Part shown: positions 49,706 to 58,600 of the stretch, in pieces | Position numbering within the stretch: the stretch's first letter is position 1 | Layout of the letters: each line of letters begins with the position of its first letter | Source: Nonomuraea solani | Lineage (GTDB): Bacteria; Actinomycetota; Actinomycetes; Streptosporangiales; Streptosporangiaceae | Reading direction: 5' to 3' | Length of the DNA: 64,000 bases | Assembly (NCBI RefSeq): GCF_900108335.1 | Contig: NZ_FNVT01000028.1 | Span: 1-64,000 of the forward strand | Translations under genes and position numbers: made by a program | The notes under the pieces: model-generated | What the model was told of the DNA's origin: nothing | The model's database searches: none | What the model saw: only the letters and a program-made list of their open reading frames with translations

Positions 49706-52468
49706 TCAGCCGTAGGCTTCGATCTCGGCCAGCTGCATGTGGAAGGCACCGAGCGGGTCGCTGCCGAGCTTCGTCCCGGTCACCTTGACGTAGCGGGCCT
49801 CCACCGCCGGGAAGGAGAACGTCTGCGCGCCGGCCCCCGGGCGGGGCTGGTTCGTACGGGAGGCCACCGTGCTCCACGAGGTGCCGTCGGCCGACACCTG
49901 CACGGTGAAATCGACGGGGAACCCCAGGCCGGTGTTCGCGCCGTCGGAGCGCGGGAACAGATCGACGCGACTGAGCGACCGCTTCGACTGCAGGTCCACG
50001 CTGATCCACTCGGTACGGTCGGCGGACGTGCCGGCCGCGCTGGTCCAGCCCAGCGAGAGCGGAGTCGACGACTGGATCCCGTCCACGGCCGCCGTCGCAT
50101 GCCAGCCGTCCGCGGAATAGCTGCTGGAGGTGGTGACGGGCCTGCCGTCGGCCAGGTTGTCGTCCGGGTTGGCGGTGAAGTTGTCGAACCGGACGCTGGC
50201 CCCGCCGGTCACCAGGGCGAGATGTCCCGCCGGGAAGGCGTTGTCGGTGACGCTGACGACGGGCTGCGGATTGTTGCCGAGGAAGGCGCTGATCTTGTTT
50301 CCGAACGCCATGACCCGCAGCCGGGTATAGGTGCCCGGCCGGTAGTTTCCGGCCACCGCCTTGGCCAGCGTCTGGCCGGAGCGGTAGATGAAGACCTCGC
50401 CGTTGTTGCGCACGGCCACGAGGTAGCCCGTGTCCATGTCGGTGGCGTTGGAGCCGCGGACCACGAGGCCGGCCCAGTTCGCGTTGCCGCCTTCGGCCGT
50501 GTTGACCGAATCGATCTTCAGGTCGACGGAGGCGACCACGTCGCCGTACGAGCTGGATTTCGGGGTGGAGGTGAAGTCCCAGCGGGACTTGTCGGTCTGG
50601 AGGTACTCACCGGTCGGCGCCACCGACCAGGAGCCCTTGCCGGGCTGCCAGTTGGTGTGGCCCGCGCTGAAGTTGTCGGTGTAGGGGAAGCGCCGGTCCG
50701 GGCCGTTGTCCACGAGGAGTTCGAGCAGCATCTTGTGGCGGTCGTCCACGAGGGCGCCGGAGCGGGTGTAGGTGACCGTGTCCGTGATCAGGCTCGACGC
50801 GACCAGCCGGGCCAGGAGGGGCTTGGTCTTGGCGAGCAGGTTCAGCAGCTCGTAGTCCTCAAGGCCGTCGAGTTGCGTCTCGCTGCGCAGGCTGTCGTAG
50901 ATGTCGTATTTGTCGCTGTTCGGCCGGACCAGCCAGGCGTCACCGGTCTGCCGGACGTCGAAGGTGTTGACGATGGTGTCCGGGTTCTTGGCGTCGTGCC
51001 AGTAGTTCCAGCCCCAGTGCAGATAGCCGGTGCCGCCGATCTTCCAGGTCAGCCACGGGGTGAGCCGGGTCTTGGCCAGGTGGTAGCTGATGAACCTGTT
51101 CATCTGCGAGCCCTCGGGGACGATGCAGTTGTACAGCCACAGCTCGGTGCCGTTGGCGCGCAGGTTCTGGTAGTAGCCGATGTTCTGGTCGTAGTGGCCC
51201 AGCACCGGCGTGATCGTGGTGAGGTCGCCGGCGAGGCCGGCCAGGACGGTGTCGTGCGCCTCGTTGGTCCGATGGGCCGGGAAATACTTGCGGTACTTGC
51301 CGTACAACCAGTTCGCGTCCTGCGCCTGCTCCTGGGTCTCCGGCTCGTCCACCGCGCTCATGTAGAACCGGTCGGTCCATCCCTTGAGGTCAAGGTGCGC
51401 CTTGAGAGCGGGGAACACCTTGTCGTAATAGGCGTTGGCCTCCGCGCTCTCCGGCTCGACCAGCACCCGCTGGACCACGCCGCCGACGTTGCGCAGGATC
51501 TCCGCCTTGACCGGGTCGGCCGAAGCCGGCCTGGGGTTCTCCAGCAGGGTCGGCGTGTAGATGTACTGCAGGGCTTTCGCGGTCTCGAACGTCTCGATGA
51601 ACCGGTCGAAAACGTCCCAGCCGAACTGCAGCTCGCCGCCGGGGCCGACCTTGCTGCCGGGGATCAGCAGGGCCTGGAAGTCCGCGTAGATGACGTTGTT
51701 GCGGTGCCGTTCGTGGTTTCTGGCGATGCTCTCGATCACCTTCCACCAGTTGTCGCTGTACATCTCCGCGTTTCTGTACTGCTGCGGGATCGCCCTGATG
51801 GTGCCGGTGTAGTCCCAGCCGGCGGAGGTGAACCAGTTGTTCATCTTGAACGTGGACTCGTTCGGCTCCGGCAGGGTCACGTCGTAGACCACGACCCGCA
51901 CGTTCACCGTGGCCGTGCCGGCGTTGCGCGTGCTCACGGCCACGGTCCCGGTGTAGACGCCGGGCGTCTGCCCCTTCGGCACGGTGACGCTGTAGTGGTA
52001 GGGCTGGGTGACTCCGCCGTCCAGGGTGAGCGGGCGGTCCGCCTCCACCAGGGCGTCGGGGTAGATCGTGCCCCCGCCGGGCGGCTGCTCGACGTCGCCC
52101 CTCATCACCACGACGTCCCGATGGTGGTACGCCCGCCGTAGCAGAATGTCCGACGTCGGGATGCTCGCCCCGCCGGGTCCCGTGAGCGCGCTCACGGTCA
52201 GCAGCACATCGCCGAGCGCCTCACTCGTGGACGACCGGACCGCGATCTGGGCGGCCTCCTGCTCGCCTCGGGCCGAGTACAGGTCGATCGAAGTCGGTGC
52301 CGACGACGGCGGTGGCGAGGTGGAGAACACCCGGTCCGCCGCGCTGGCCGTCCATATCCGTAACCCGGCCGCCGCGTGGGCCGGGGCGACGGCGATCAGT
52401 TCGAGCAGAACGAGCACGGCCACACATAACGGTAGTAAGCCCCTGCGTGGCGTTCTTCTCTGTGGCAC
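49706..52468 (-). CDS. Secreted DUF4091 glycoside-hydrolase-like protein with C-terminal F5/8-type (CBM32) domain
   Basis: This 920-residue precursor starts with twin arginines and a hydrophobic signal ending APAHAAAG. A beta-sandwich follows, then a barrel-like DUF4091 region (MSAVDEPETQEQAQDANWLYGKYRKY; WLTWKIGGTGYLHWGWNYW), a LamG/DUF1080-like jelly roll (FPYTDNFSAGHTNWQPGKGSW to ASVRFDNFTA) and a discoidin-type CBM32 (SLGWTSAAGT, VQVSADGTSWSTVAS, ARYVKVTGTKL). GTG 52468 was chosen: AAGGAG seven bases upstream, right after the rpiR-type stop. It is probably an extracellular glycosidase controlled by the co-transcribed RpiR regulator. Confidence 0.82.
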   Translation of the reverse strand: MPQRRTPRRGLLPLCVAVLVLLELIAVAPAHAAAGLRIWTASAADRVFSTSPPPSSAPTSIDLYSARGEQEAAQIAVRSSTSEALGDVLLTVSALTGPGGASIPTSDILLRRAYHHRDVVVMRGDVEQPPGGGTIYPDALVEADRPLTLDGGVTQPYHYSVTVPKGQTPGVYTGTVAVSTRNAGTATVNVRVVVYDVTLPEPNESTFKMNNWFTSAGWDYTGTIRAIPQQYRNAEMYSDNWWKVIESIARNHERHRNNVIYADFQALLIPGSKVGPGGELQFGWDVFDRFIETFETAKALQYIYTPTLLENPRPASADPVKAEILRNVGGVVQRVLVEPESAEANAYYDKVFPALKAHLDLKGWTDRFYMSAVDEPETQEQAQDANWLYGKYRKYFPAHRTNEAHDTVLAGLAGDLTTITPVLGHYDQNIGYYQNLRANGTELWLYNCIVPEGSQMNRFISYHLAKTRLTPWLTWKIGGTGYLHWGWNYWHDAKNPDTIVNTFDVRQTGDAWLVRPNSDKYDIYDSLRSETQLDGLEDYELLNLLAKTKPLLARLVASSLITDTVTYTRSGALVDDRHKMLLELLVDNGPDRRFPYTDNFSAGHTNWQPGKGSWSVAPTGEYLQTDKSRWDFTSTPKSSSYGDVVASVDLKIDSVNTAEGGNANWAGLVVRGSNATDMDTGYLVAVRNNGEVFIYRSGQTLAKAVAGNYRPGTYTRLRVMAFGNKISAFLGNNPQPVVSVTDNAFPAGHLALVTGGASVRFDNFTANPDDNLADGRPVTTSSSYSADGWHATAAVDGIQSSTPLSLGWTSAAGTSADRTEWISVDLQSKRSLSRVDLFPRSDGANTGLGFPVDFTVQVSADGTSWSTVASRTNQPRPGAGAQTFSFPAVEARYVKVTGTKLGSDPLGAFHMQLAEIEAYG

Positions 52469-52479
52469 TACTGCGCTCC

Positions 52480-53382
52480 TTAGTCGACGCGGTCCACGGT
52501 TTCGTCGATCTTGTAGGGCCGGACCGCCTCCGTCGTGATGGCGATCGCTTCCCTGGTCTGTTCGAACGTTCGTTGCGCGATGGCGATGTACAGCACGTCC
52601 AGGACGGCCAGTTGAGCGTGGCGGGCGAGGATGTTCTCGGTGTCGGAGCTGCCCATCTCGTACACCGCGGTCGCCAGCGCGAGTTCGGCCCGGCGGGCGA
52701 CGGGGGAGGCCAGGTCGTTGGTGACGGCGATCGTCCGGGCGCCGTGCGAGCGGGCTTCGTCGGTGAGGTCGCAGACCTCGCGGGTGCGTCCGTTGTGGGA
52801 GACGACGACCAGCACGTCGCCGCGGGTCATCAGGGCGGCGCCGGCCAACGCCACGTGAGTGTCGGTGTCGAACCAGGCGGGCACGCCGATCTGGTAGAGC
52901 CGTTGCTGGAACCCCAGGGCCGTCGTCGCGCTGCCGCTGACCCCGTAGACCATCACCCGCCGCGCGGCGGCCAGCAGGCTCGCCGCACGATCCACGGCGG
53001 CCAGGTCGAGGTTGCCGATCGCCTCGGCGACGACGCGTCCGATGTTGGCCGAGATGACGTTGGCGACCCGCCGGATGTCGTCGCCCTCGGTCACGTCCGT
53101 TCCGATGTGCGCCGCCCAGGTGCCCCCGCCGATCCGCCCGCTGTCGGAGGCGAGCGCGATCCGCAGCGCGGCGTACCCGTTCATCCCCAGGGCCCGGCAG
53201 AACCTGGTGATGGTGCCGGTGGACACCCCGCACCGCTCCGCCAGCTCCACGATGGTCATCCGGGCCACGGCCGCGGGATCGCCGAGCACGAGCTCGGCCA
53301 GCGACCGCTGGGCGTCCGGCATCGTGGGCAGCAGCCCGCGGATGCGCTCGATGATGCCGCTCGACGGCTGGTAGGTCGACAT
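52480..53382 (-). CDS. RpiR/MurR family transcriptional regulator
   Basis: This 300-residue protein has an N-terminal HTH (about 42-66; TIVELAERCGVSTGTITRFCRALG) and a C-terminal SIS sugar-phosphate-binding domain (VMVYGVSGSATTALGFQQRL, DVLVVVSHNGRTREV). It senses a phosphosugar and controls the downstream secreted glycosidase-like gene, 11 bases away. GGAGTTGGA precedes the ATG. The promoter upstream overlaps a TGAAGAATAATTTC palindrome similar to RpiR sites, consistent with autoregulation. Confidence 0.9.
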   Translation of the reverse strand: MSTYQPSSGIIERIRGLLPTMPDAQRSLAELVLGDPAAVARMTIVELAERCGVSTGTITRFCRALGMNGYAALRIALASDSGRIGGGTWAAHIGTDVTEGDDIRRVANVISANIGRVVAEAIGNLDLAAVDRAASLLAAARRVMVYGVSGSATTALGFQQRLYQIGVPAWFDTDTHVALAGAALMTRGDVLVVVSHNGRTREVCDLTDEARSHGARTIAVTNDLASPVARRAELALATAVYEMGSSDTENILARHAQLAVLDVLYIAIAQRTFEQTREAIAITTEAVRPYKIDETVDRVD

Positions 53383-53405
53383 TCCAACTCCTCACTCCTG
53401 GAGGG

Positions 53406-53434
53406 AAATTATTCTTCATAACTGGGGTCGTCAA
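53406..53434 (-). promoter_or_regulatory. Promoter of the rpiR-type operon with overlapping palindrome
   Basis: On the minus strand TTGACG (53434-53429), a 17-base spacer and TAATTT (53411-53406). The imperfect palindrome TGAAGAATAATTTC covers the -10, and a second AT-rich palindrome (AAAAATTTTT) lies near 53450. Confidence 0.6.
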
Positions 53435-53531
53435 CGCTATAGAGCGAAAAATTTTTGTCCATGCAAGTGTCCGCCAAACGTCCGGTCACCGCCCTGGTCA
53501 CCCCGGGCGCGAAGCGAGAGAGTGCCTTGAC

Positions 53532-54143
53532 ATGGAGACGGAACCGTCGGCGGCGCTCATGTCAGCGATCGTGACCGAGCATTTCGTGCTGCAGTCGGGG
53601 GCCGGCACGACGGTCAGCGAGGCACTCGGGCGTTCGTCGTTGTATCTGTCGGCGCTGTCCAGCAGCCTGATCGCGCTGGGGTTCGCCGCGCAGACGCCGG
53701 GCCTGCTGCTGCCGTTCGCCGCCGCCGCGCTGCCGACGGTCTTCGTGCTGGGCGTTTTCACCATGGTCCGGCTCGTCGGCACCGGCGTGCAGAACATGCT
53801 GTACCTGAGCGGCATCTCTCGCATCCGGGGCTACTATCGCACGCTCGACCCGGAGGCGGCGCGCTACTTCGCCCGGTGGGGCGCGGGCGACGGGGAGACC
53901 GACGACGCGCTCGGCTCACTGGCGGTCAGAGGAGGTCCGATGGCCGGGCTCTTCACCGCCGCGAGCATGATCGCCGTCATCAACGGCGTCCTGGCGGGCG
54001 TGGGACTGGCCCTGCTGACCTACTACGTGGTGACAGATCACCACCTGCCGGCCGCTCTGGCCGTCGGGCTCGTCGCCATGACCGCCGGCCTCGCGATGTT
54101 CTTCCGCTACCAGCACCGCTGCTACCTGAGGGTCCAGCGCTGA
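53532..54143 (+). CDS. Hypothetical integral membrane protein
   Basis: This 203-residue protein has about four predicted membrane helices (LSALSSSLIALGFAAQ, LLPFAAAALPTVFVLG, MAGLFTAASMIAVINGVLAG, LPAALAVGLVAMTAGLAMFF) and a central soluble loop (YYRTLDPEAARYFARWG). I recognise it only as a recurrent actinomycete hypothetical type. It is followed 30 bases later by the VOC gene. Function unknown. Confidence 0.7.
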   Translation: METEPSAALMSAIVTEHFVLQSGAGTTVSEALGRSSLYLSALSSSLIALGFAAQTPGLLLPFAAAALPTVFVLGVFTMVRLVGTGVQNMLYLSGISRIRGYYRTLDPEAARYFARWGAGDGETDDALGSLAVRGGPMAGLFTAASMIAVINGVLAGVGLALLTYYVVTDHHLPAALAVGLVAMTAGLAMFFRYQHRCYLRVQR

Positions 54144-54173
54144 CCGGACAGGAGATCACCCATCAGACAGCGA

Positions 54174-54590
54174 ATGAGCGTCATCACTCTCGGCGTCGCC
54201 GACGTCGCGCGGTCCACCGCCTTCTACCGGTCGATGGGCTGGCACGCCGACGTCGGTATCGACGATGAGAACGACCAGATCACCTTCTTCCAGGCCGGGG
54301 GGACGATCGTCTCCCTCTGGGATCGCGCGAAGCTCGCGGCCGACGGCCGGGTCACCGACGGGGGCGGCTGGGGCGGCGTGACACTCGGGCACAACGTGAA
54401 CTCACCGGAAGAGGTGGACGAGATCCTCGCCGCCGCGAAGGCGGCCGGCGCCACGATCACGCGGCCGGGCGGGACGATGTTCTGGGGCGGCTACTCGGGC
54501 GTGTTCGCCGACCTGGACGGCCATCCGTGGGAGGTGGCCCACAACCCGGCCTGGACGGTACGCGAGGACGGTTCGGTCGCACTCTCCTGA
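54174..54590 (+). CDS. VOC family protein (glyoxalase/bleomycin-resistance fold)
   Basis: This 138-residue single VOC unit pair begins SVITLGVADVARSTAFYRSMGW and ends with VFADLDGHPWEVAHNP, the pattern carrying the metal-ligand His and Glu of the fold. It could be a small-molecule binder or lyase; the substrate is unknown. GGAGA lies about 20 bases upstream of the ATG, so the start is slightly uncertain. Confidence 0.85.
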   Translation: MSVITLGVADVARSTAFYRSMGWHADVGIDDENDQITFFQAGGTIVSLWDRAKLAADGRVTDGGGWGGVTLGHNVNSPEEVDEILAAAKAAGATITRPGGTMFWGGYSGVFADLDGHPWEVAHNPAWTVREDGSVALS

Positions 54591-54655
54591 ATCCGCGTCC
54601 GGGCGTGGGCCGAACTAAGGAGGGCCCGAGGTTTCCCCAGCGCGCGAGGAGTGCC

Positions 54656-55510
54656 ATGTCCCTGCGATCGCGTCCCGATCCGGCACTGGTCGAGCGCGCG
54701 GAGGCCGAGGCGATGTACCGGCTCGGATCGAGAGCCCCCGCCGCCGCGCGGGAGGCGCTGGGCCTCGAATGCGTCCGGCTCGCCGGCGGCGTCGTCCTGG
54801 CGATGCGCGACGACCCGGTGAACTACTGGAGCAGGGCGCTGGGGTTCGGCTTCGACGGGCCCGTCACCGCGGAGCTGGTCGGCGAGATCTGCGACTTCTA
54901 CCGGTCGAGGTCCGTCCCGTCGGCCGTGCTGCAGGTGGCGCCCGCGGCCCTGCCGGCCGACTGGGCGGAGATCTGCGCGAAGTACCGCCTGGAGCGCACC
55001 TCGTCGTGGGTGAAGTTCGCCCGCGACCTGACCGACGTACCGGAAAGGGACGCCGGGCCGGCCGTCGAGCGGATCGGAGCGCCGGGCAGGACGGCCCGGG
55101 AATGGGCGTCGGCGCTGATGCGCGGCTTCGGCATGCCGGCGGAGCCACTCATCCAGATGACCGCGGCCCTCACCGGGCACCCCCGTTTCCACGCGTACCT
55201 GATCAGGTCCGGCGGGGAGGCGGTGTCCGCGGCCGGCATGTACGTGCACGGCGAGATCGCCCATCTCGTCGCCGCCGCCACCCTCCCGCCCCATCGCGGG
55301 AGGGGCGGCCAGTCCGCCCTGCTGCGGGCGCGGATCCGCGACGCCGCCTCCGCCGGGTGCCGCTTCTCCGTGGCCGACACCCAGATCGAGCGGCCCGGCA
55401 CGCACAACTCGTCCCTGCACAACCTGGGACGAGCGGGCTTCACCCGGCTGTACGTCCGCGACGACTGGACCTGGACCCTCGCCAATGACACGGCCGGATG
55501 TCCAGAGTGA
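54656..55510 (+). CDS. GNAT family N-acetyltransferase
   Basis: This 284-residue protein has the acetyl-CoA-binding segment in its C-terminal half (LVAAATLPPHRGRGGQSALLRARI, matching the V..xxRxxGxG/A motif A), then NLGRAGFTRLYVR like motif B. The N-terminal half matches the extra domain of two-domain GNATs. The acceptor is unknown. GAGGAG precedes ATG 54656. It lies 65 bases after the VOC gene and may be co-transcribed. Confidence 0.8.
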   Translation: MSLRSRPDPALVERAEAEAMYRLGSRAPAAAREALGLECVRLAGGVVLAMRDDPVNYWSRALGFGFDGPVTAELVGEICDFYRSRSVPSAVLQVAPAALPADWAEICAKYRLERTSSWVKFARDLTDVPERDAGPAVERIGAPGRTAREWASALMRGFGMPAEPLIQMTAALTGHPRFHAYLIRSGGEAVSAAGMYVHGEIAHLVAAATLPPHRGRGGQSALLRARIRDAASAGCRFSVADTQIERPGTHNSSLHNLGRAGFTRLYVRDDWTWTLANDTAGCPE

Positions 55511-55663
55511 ACGGCCGCGCGATGGTGATCACCAGCCCGAACACCACCCACCTGCGATTCAAGGTGACCAAGCTCTGATCAGCCCGCCCTCAGTTGCCGT
55601 CGATGAACCGCTGAGCCAGGGTCCTGCCCAGGTTGACGGCCTGCGTGTGATGCTCCCTTCTCG
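55511..55663. other. Short intergenic region with possible gene-end relics
   Basis: The plus strand (about 55514-55578) encodes a tail-like peptide ending TSPNTTHLRFKVTKL. The minus strand (about 55645-55589) encodes TQAVNLGRTLAQRFIDGN followed by a stop, like the last helix of an oxidoreductase or flavodoxin-type protein. Neither has a start. These may be scars of deletions. Confidence 0.3.
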
Positions 55664-58600
55664 CTACGAGACGTCGATGTAGTCGACGTTGGGGCCACCG
55701 CCCGCCGTGGTGGCGGTGGCGCGCACGGTGTTGGCCCCGGCCGTCAGCGGCAGCGTGAACGTGTCGGTCGCCCAGGTGGCCCAGGCGCCGGTGCCGTTGT
55801 AGTCACGCGTGATCGTGGTGCCGCCGGTGGTGATCGCCATCGGCCGGTTGGCCGTCGTGCCGTTGGCGTAGCGCAGGGTGACGGTCGCGTTCCCGGCCTG
55901 GGCGGCGTTCACGGTGAACTCGACGTAGGAGCCGACCAGGTTGTCGTAGTTGACGAAGCCGGTGCCGGAGTAGCTCGCGTGGTTCGACTCGGCGGCGCCC
56001 TGCGAGATGGTCGCGTTCTCGGCCTCGTAACGCGGGACGGCCGTGGCCGGTCTCGCGCGGATGAGACGGGTCTCGCCCGGGCGCAGCGTGGCGCTGTAGG
56101 AGGAGGCGACGGTGCCCTCTGACGCGCCCGACCACAGGTTGGTGACGGCGGCCGGCCCGGTGAAACCGGCCTGCGACCAGGTGACACTGACCGTGGAGTT
56201 GCCGGACGTGCCGGTGTTGTAGAGCGCGATGATGTGGTCGCCGTTGGACTCGCGCTTGCGCCACACCTGGTTGACGCCGCTGTTGACGATCCGCTGGGCC
56301 GCGACGCCGTCCTGGTTGACCGCGATGAGCCGGTCGTTGGTCAGCATGGTCAGGTCGGTCGCGGTGAGCGCGGTCAGGTCGGTGCCGAGCAGCAGCGGGC
56401 TGGCCGCCATCGCCCAGTGCGTCATGTGCGAGCGGCGCTGGTCGGCGGTGAGCCCGACCTGGTCGCCGTTGCCGATCTCCAGCGAGTCGTAGTCGTTCCA
56501 TCCGCCGGGGCCCGCGTACGGCTGCCAGGAGGCGGCCGAGTTGAACCGGCTGACCACGTGCGCCCAGTCGGTCAGCGGGAAGCCGCTGCCGTTGGGGCCC
56601 GGGCCGCAGTAGCACTCGACGTCGCCCTGCGTACGCCAGCTGTTGGCGAGCCGCTTCCAGGTCGTGGCCTGGGCGATGGGCAGGTTGTTGGACAGCGCGA
56701 AGTTGATCGGCCGGCCGGTCCGCCGCAGCGCCCTGTCCCACGCCTCGACGTCGGCGATCGTCGTCGCGTCCACGCCGTCGATCTTGAGGTAGTCGACGCC
56801 CCACGAGGCCATCTGGCCGGCCCACGAGTCGATGAACGCCTGCGCTCCCGGATGATCGAAGTTCAGCCGGTACATGTTCTTGCAGTTGTAGTTCTTGTGC
56901 GTGCGCGAGGTGTCGGCGATGTCCTGCGCGTGGTACGACGTCCCCTCGATGGGCCGGTTGGCCGTGACGGCGTTCTTGGCGATGCCCGGCGTCACGTAGA
57001 AGCCGAACTTCAGGCCCTTGGCGTGCACGTAGTCGGCCAGCGCCTTGATGCCGCCCGGGAACTTGGCCGTGTCGACCGCCCAGCGGCCGAACCCGTCCAC
57101 CACGTAACCGTTGGCGTCGCACTTCTGGTAGAAGTCGTCGAGGTTGACGTAGACGTAGCCCTTGGCCGCCAGGCCGCTGCTGACCAGGGCGTCGGCCTGT
57201 GCCTTCATCTTGGCCTCGGTGGGCGTGCGCCGCACGAAGCTCCAGCTGCTCCAGCCCATCGCGGGCCTGATCGACAGGCCGTTGTCCGAGGCGGTTTCCA
57301 TGACGGCGCCCGATGAGAGGTCGATGTAGTCGATGTTGGGGTTGCCGTTCGCCGTGGTGGCGGTCGCTCTCAGCGTGTTCGATCCGGCGGTGACCGGGAC
57401 GGTGAAGGTGTCGGTCGCCCAGGTGGCCCAGGCGCCGGTGCCGTTGTAGTCACGCGTGATCGTGGTGCCGCCGACGGTGATCGTCATCGGCCGGTTGGCC
57501 GTGGTGCCGTTGGCGTAGCGCAGCCTGACGGTCGCGGTGCCGGTCGTTTCGGCGGGGAACGCCCACTGCACGTACGAGCCGGTGACGTTGTCGCCGTTGA
57601 CGTAGCCCGTACCGCTGAAGCCGGTGTGCGTGTTCTCGAAGACGCCCTGCGAGATCGTCGCGTCCTCCGCCTCGTGGCGGCCGGGCGGCGGCTCGGTGGC
57701 GCCGGCCGCGTACTGGCCGCCGGCCCACGCCTCGTCGACGCGCCACCTGGCGATGCCGTGGTGGCCGGTCTTGGTGAGCCGGACGTAGCGCGCGGTGGTG
57801 GCGGTCAGGTCGATGAACTGCACGCCGCGCGCGTTCGGCACGGTGCCGGTCTTGACCGCGCTCCCCCAGTTCGTGCCGTCGTCGCTGACGTGCACCTGGT
57901 AGCCGGAGATCCGCGCCGACCCGCTCGCCGGGTGGACGGTCGAGTCCTCGCGCTGGTTGAACGCGAGGTACTGCACGCGCTTGGCCGAGCCGAGGTCGAA
58001 GGTGAGCCTCGCGGGCTCGGCGGCGTTGCTGTCCCAGTAGGTGAGGTAGTCGCCGTCGCCGGCGGCGGAGGCGGCGTGGCCGCTGGTGGACGAGCCGGCC
58101 GACAGGGTGACGCCGCCGTGGATCCCCTCCCGGCCGCTGGAGACGACCTTGAAGACGGTGTCGTACGGGTCCCACGAGGTGATGCCGGTCAGCCGCAGCG
58201 AGCCGCCCGACTGGGTGAAGGGCACGGCCGCGCCGGTGCGCAGGTTGGTGACCGAACTGATCCGGTAACCGTTGTCGCGCACCGACAGCGTGCCGCCGGT
58301 GGGCGGGGTGAGCACGTGGACGTAGTGCCGGTTGGGGTCGTTCTTGGCGATCGTGGTCACGCCGTGCGCGCCGTCGTTCCAGAACCCGGGCTTGAGGCCG
58401 CCGTACATGTAGCCGCCGCCCTCGGTGCCGCCGAGCGACTCCCAGATCTCCGACAGGTACGTGTTCGCGAAGTTGTTGAAGCCGGCCTGCTGGGCGGGGA
58501 ACCGGCCGTTGACCATCGCGGTCTCGGCCATCAGCGCCTTGACCGACGAGCCCGCGTTGGTGATGAGCCGGCCCAGGGTGAGCTTGCGGTCGACCGCCTG

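Noticed and set aside
52469..53434. N-terminal extension of the DUF4091 protein to 53434
   Set aside because: The extension overlaps the whole rpiR-type gene and has shadow composition; GTG 52468 has a ribosome site and a signal peptide.
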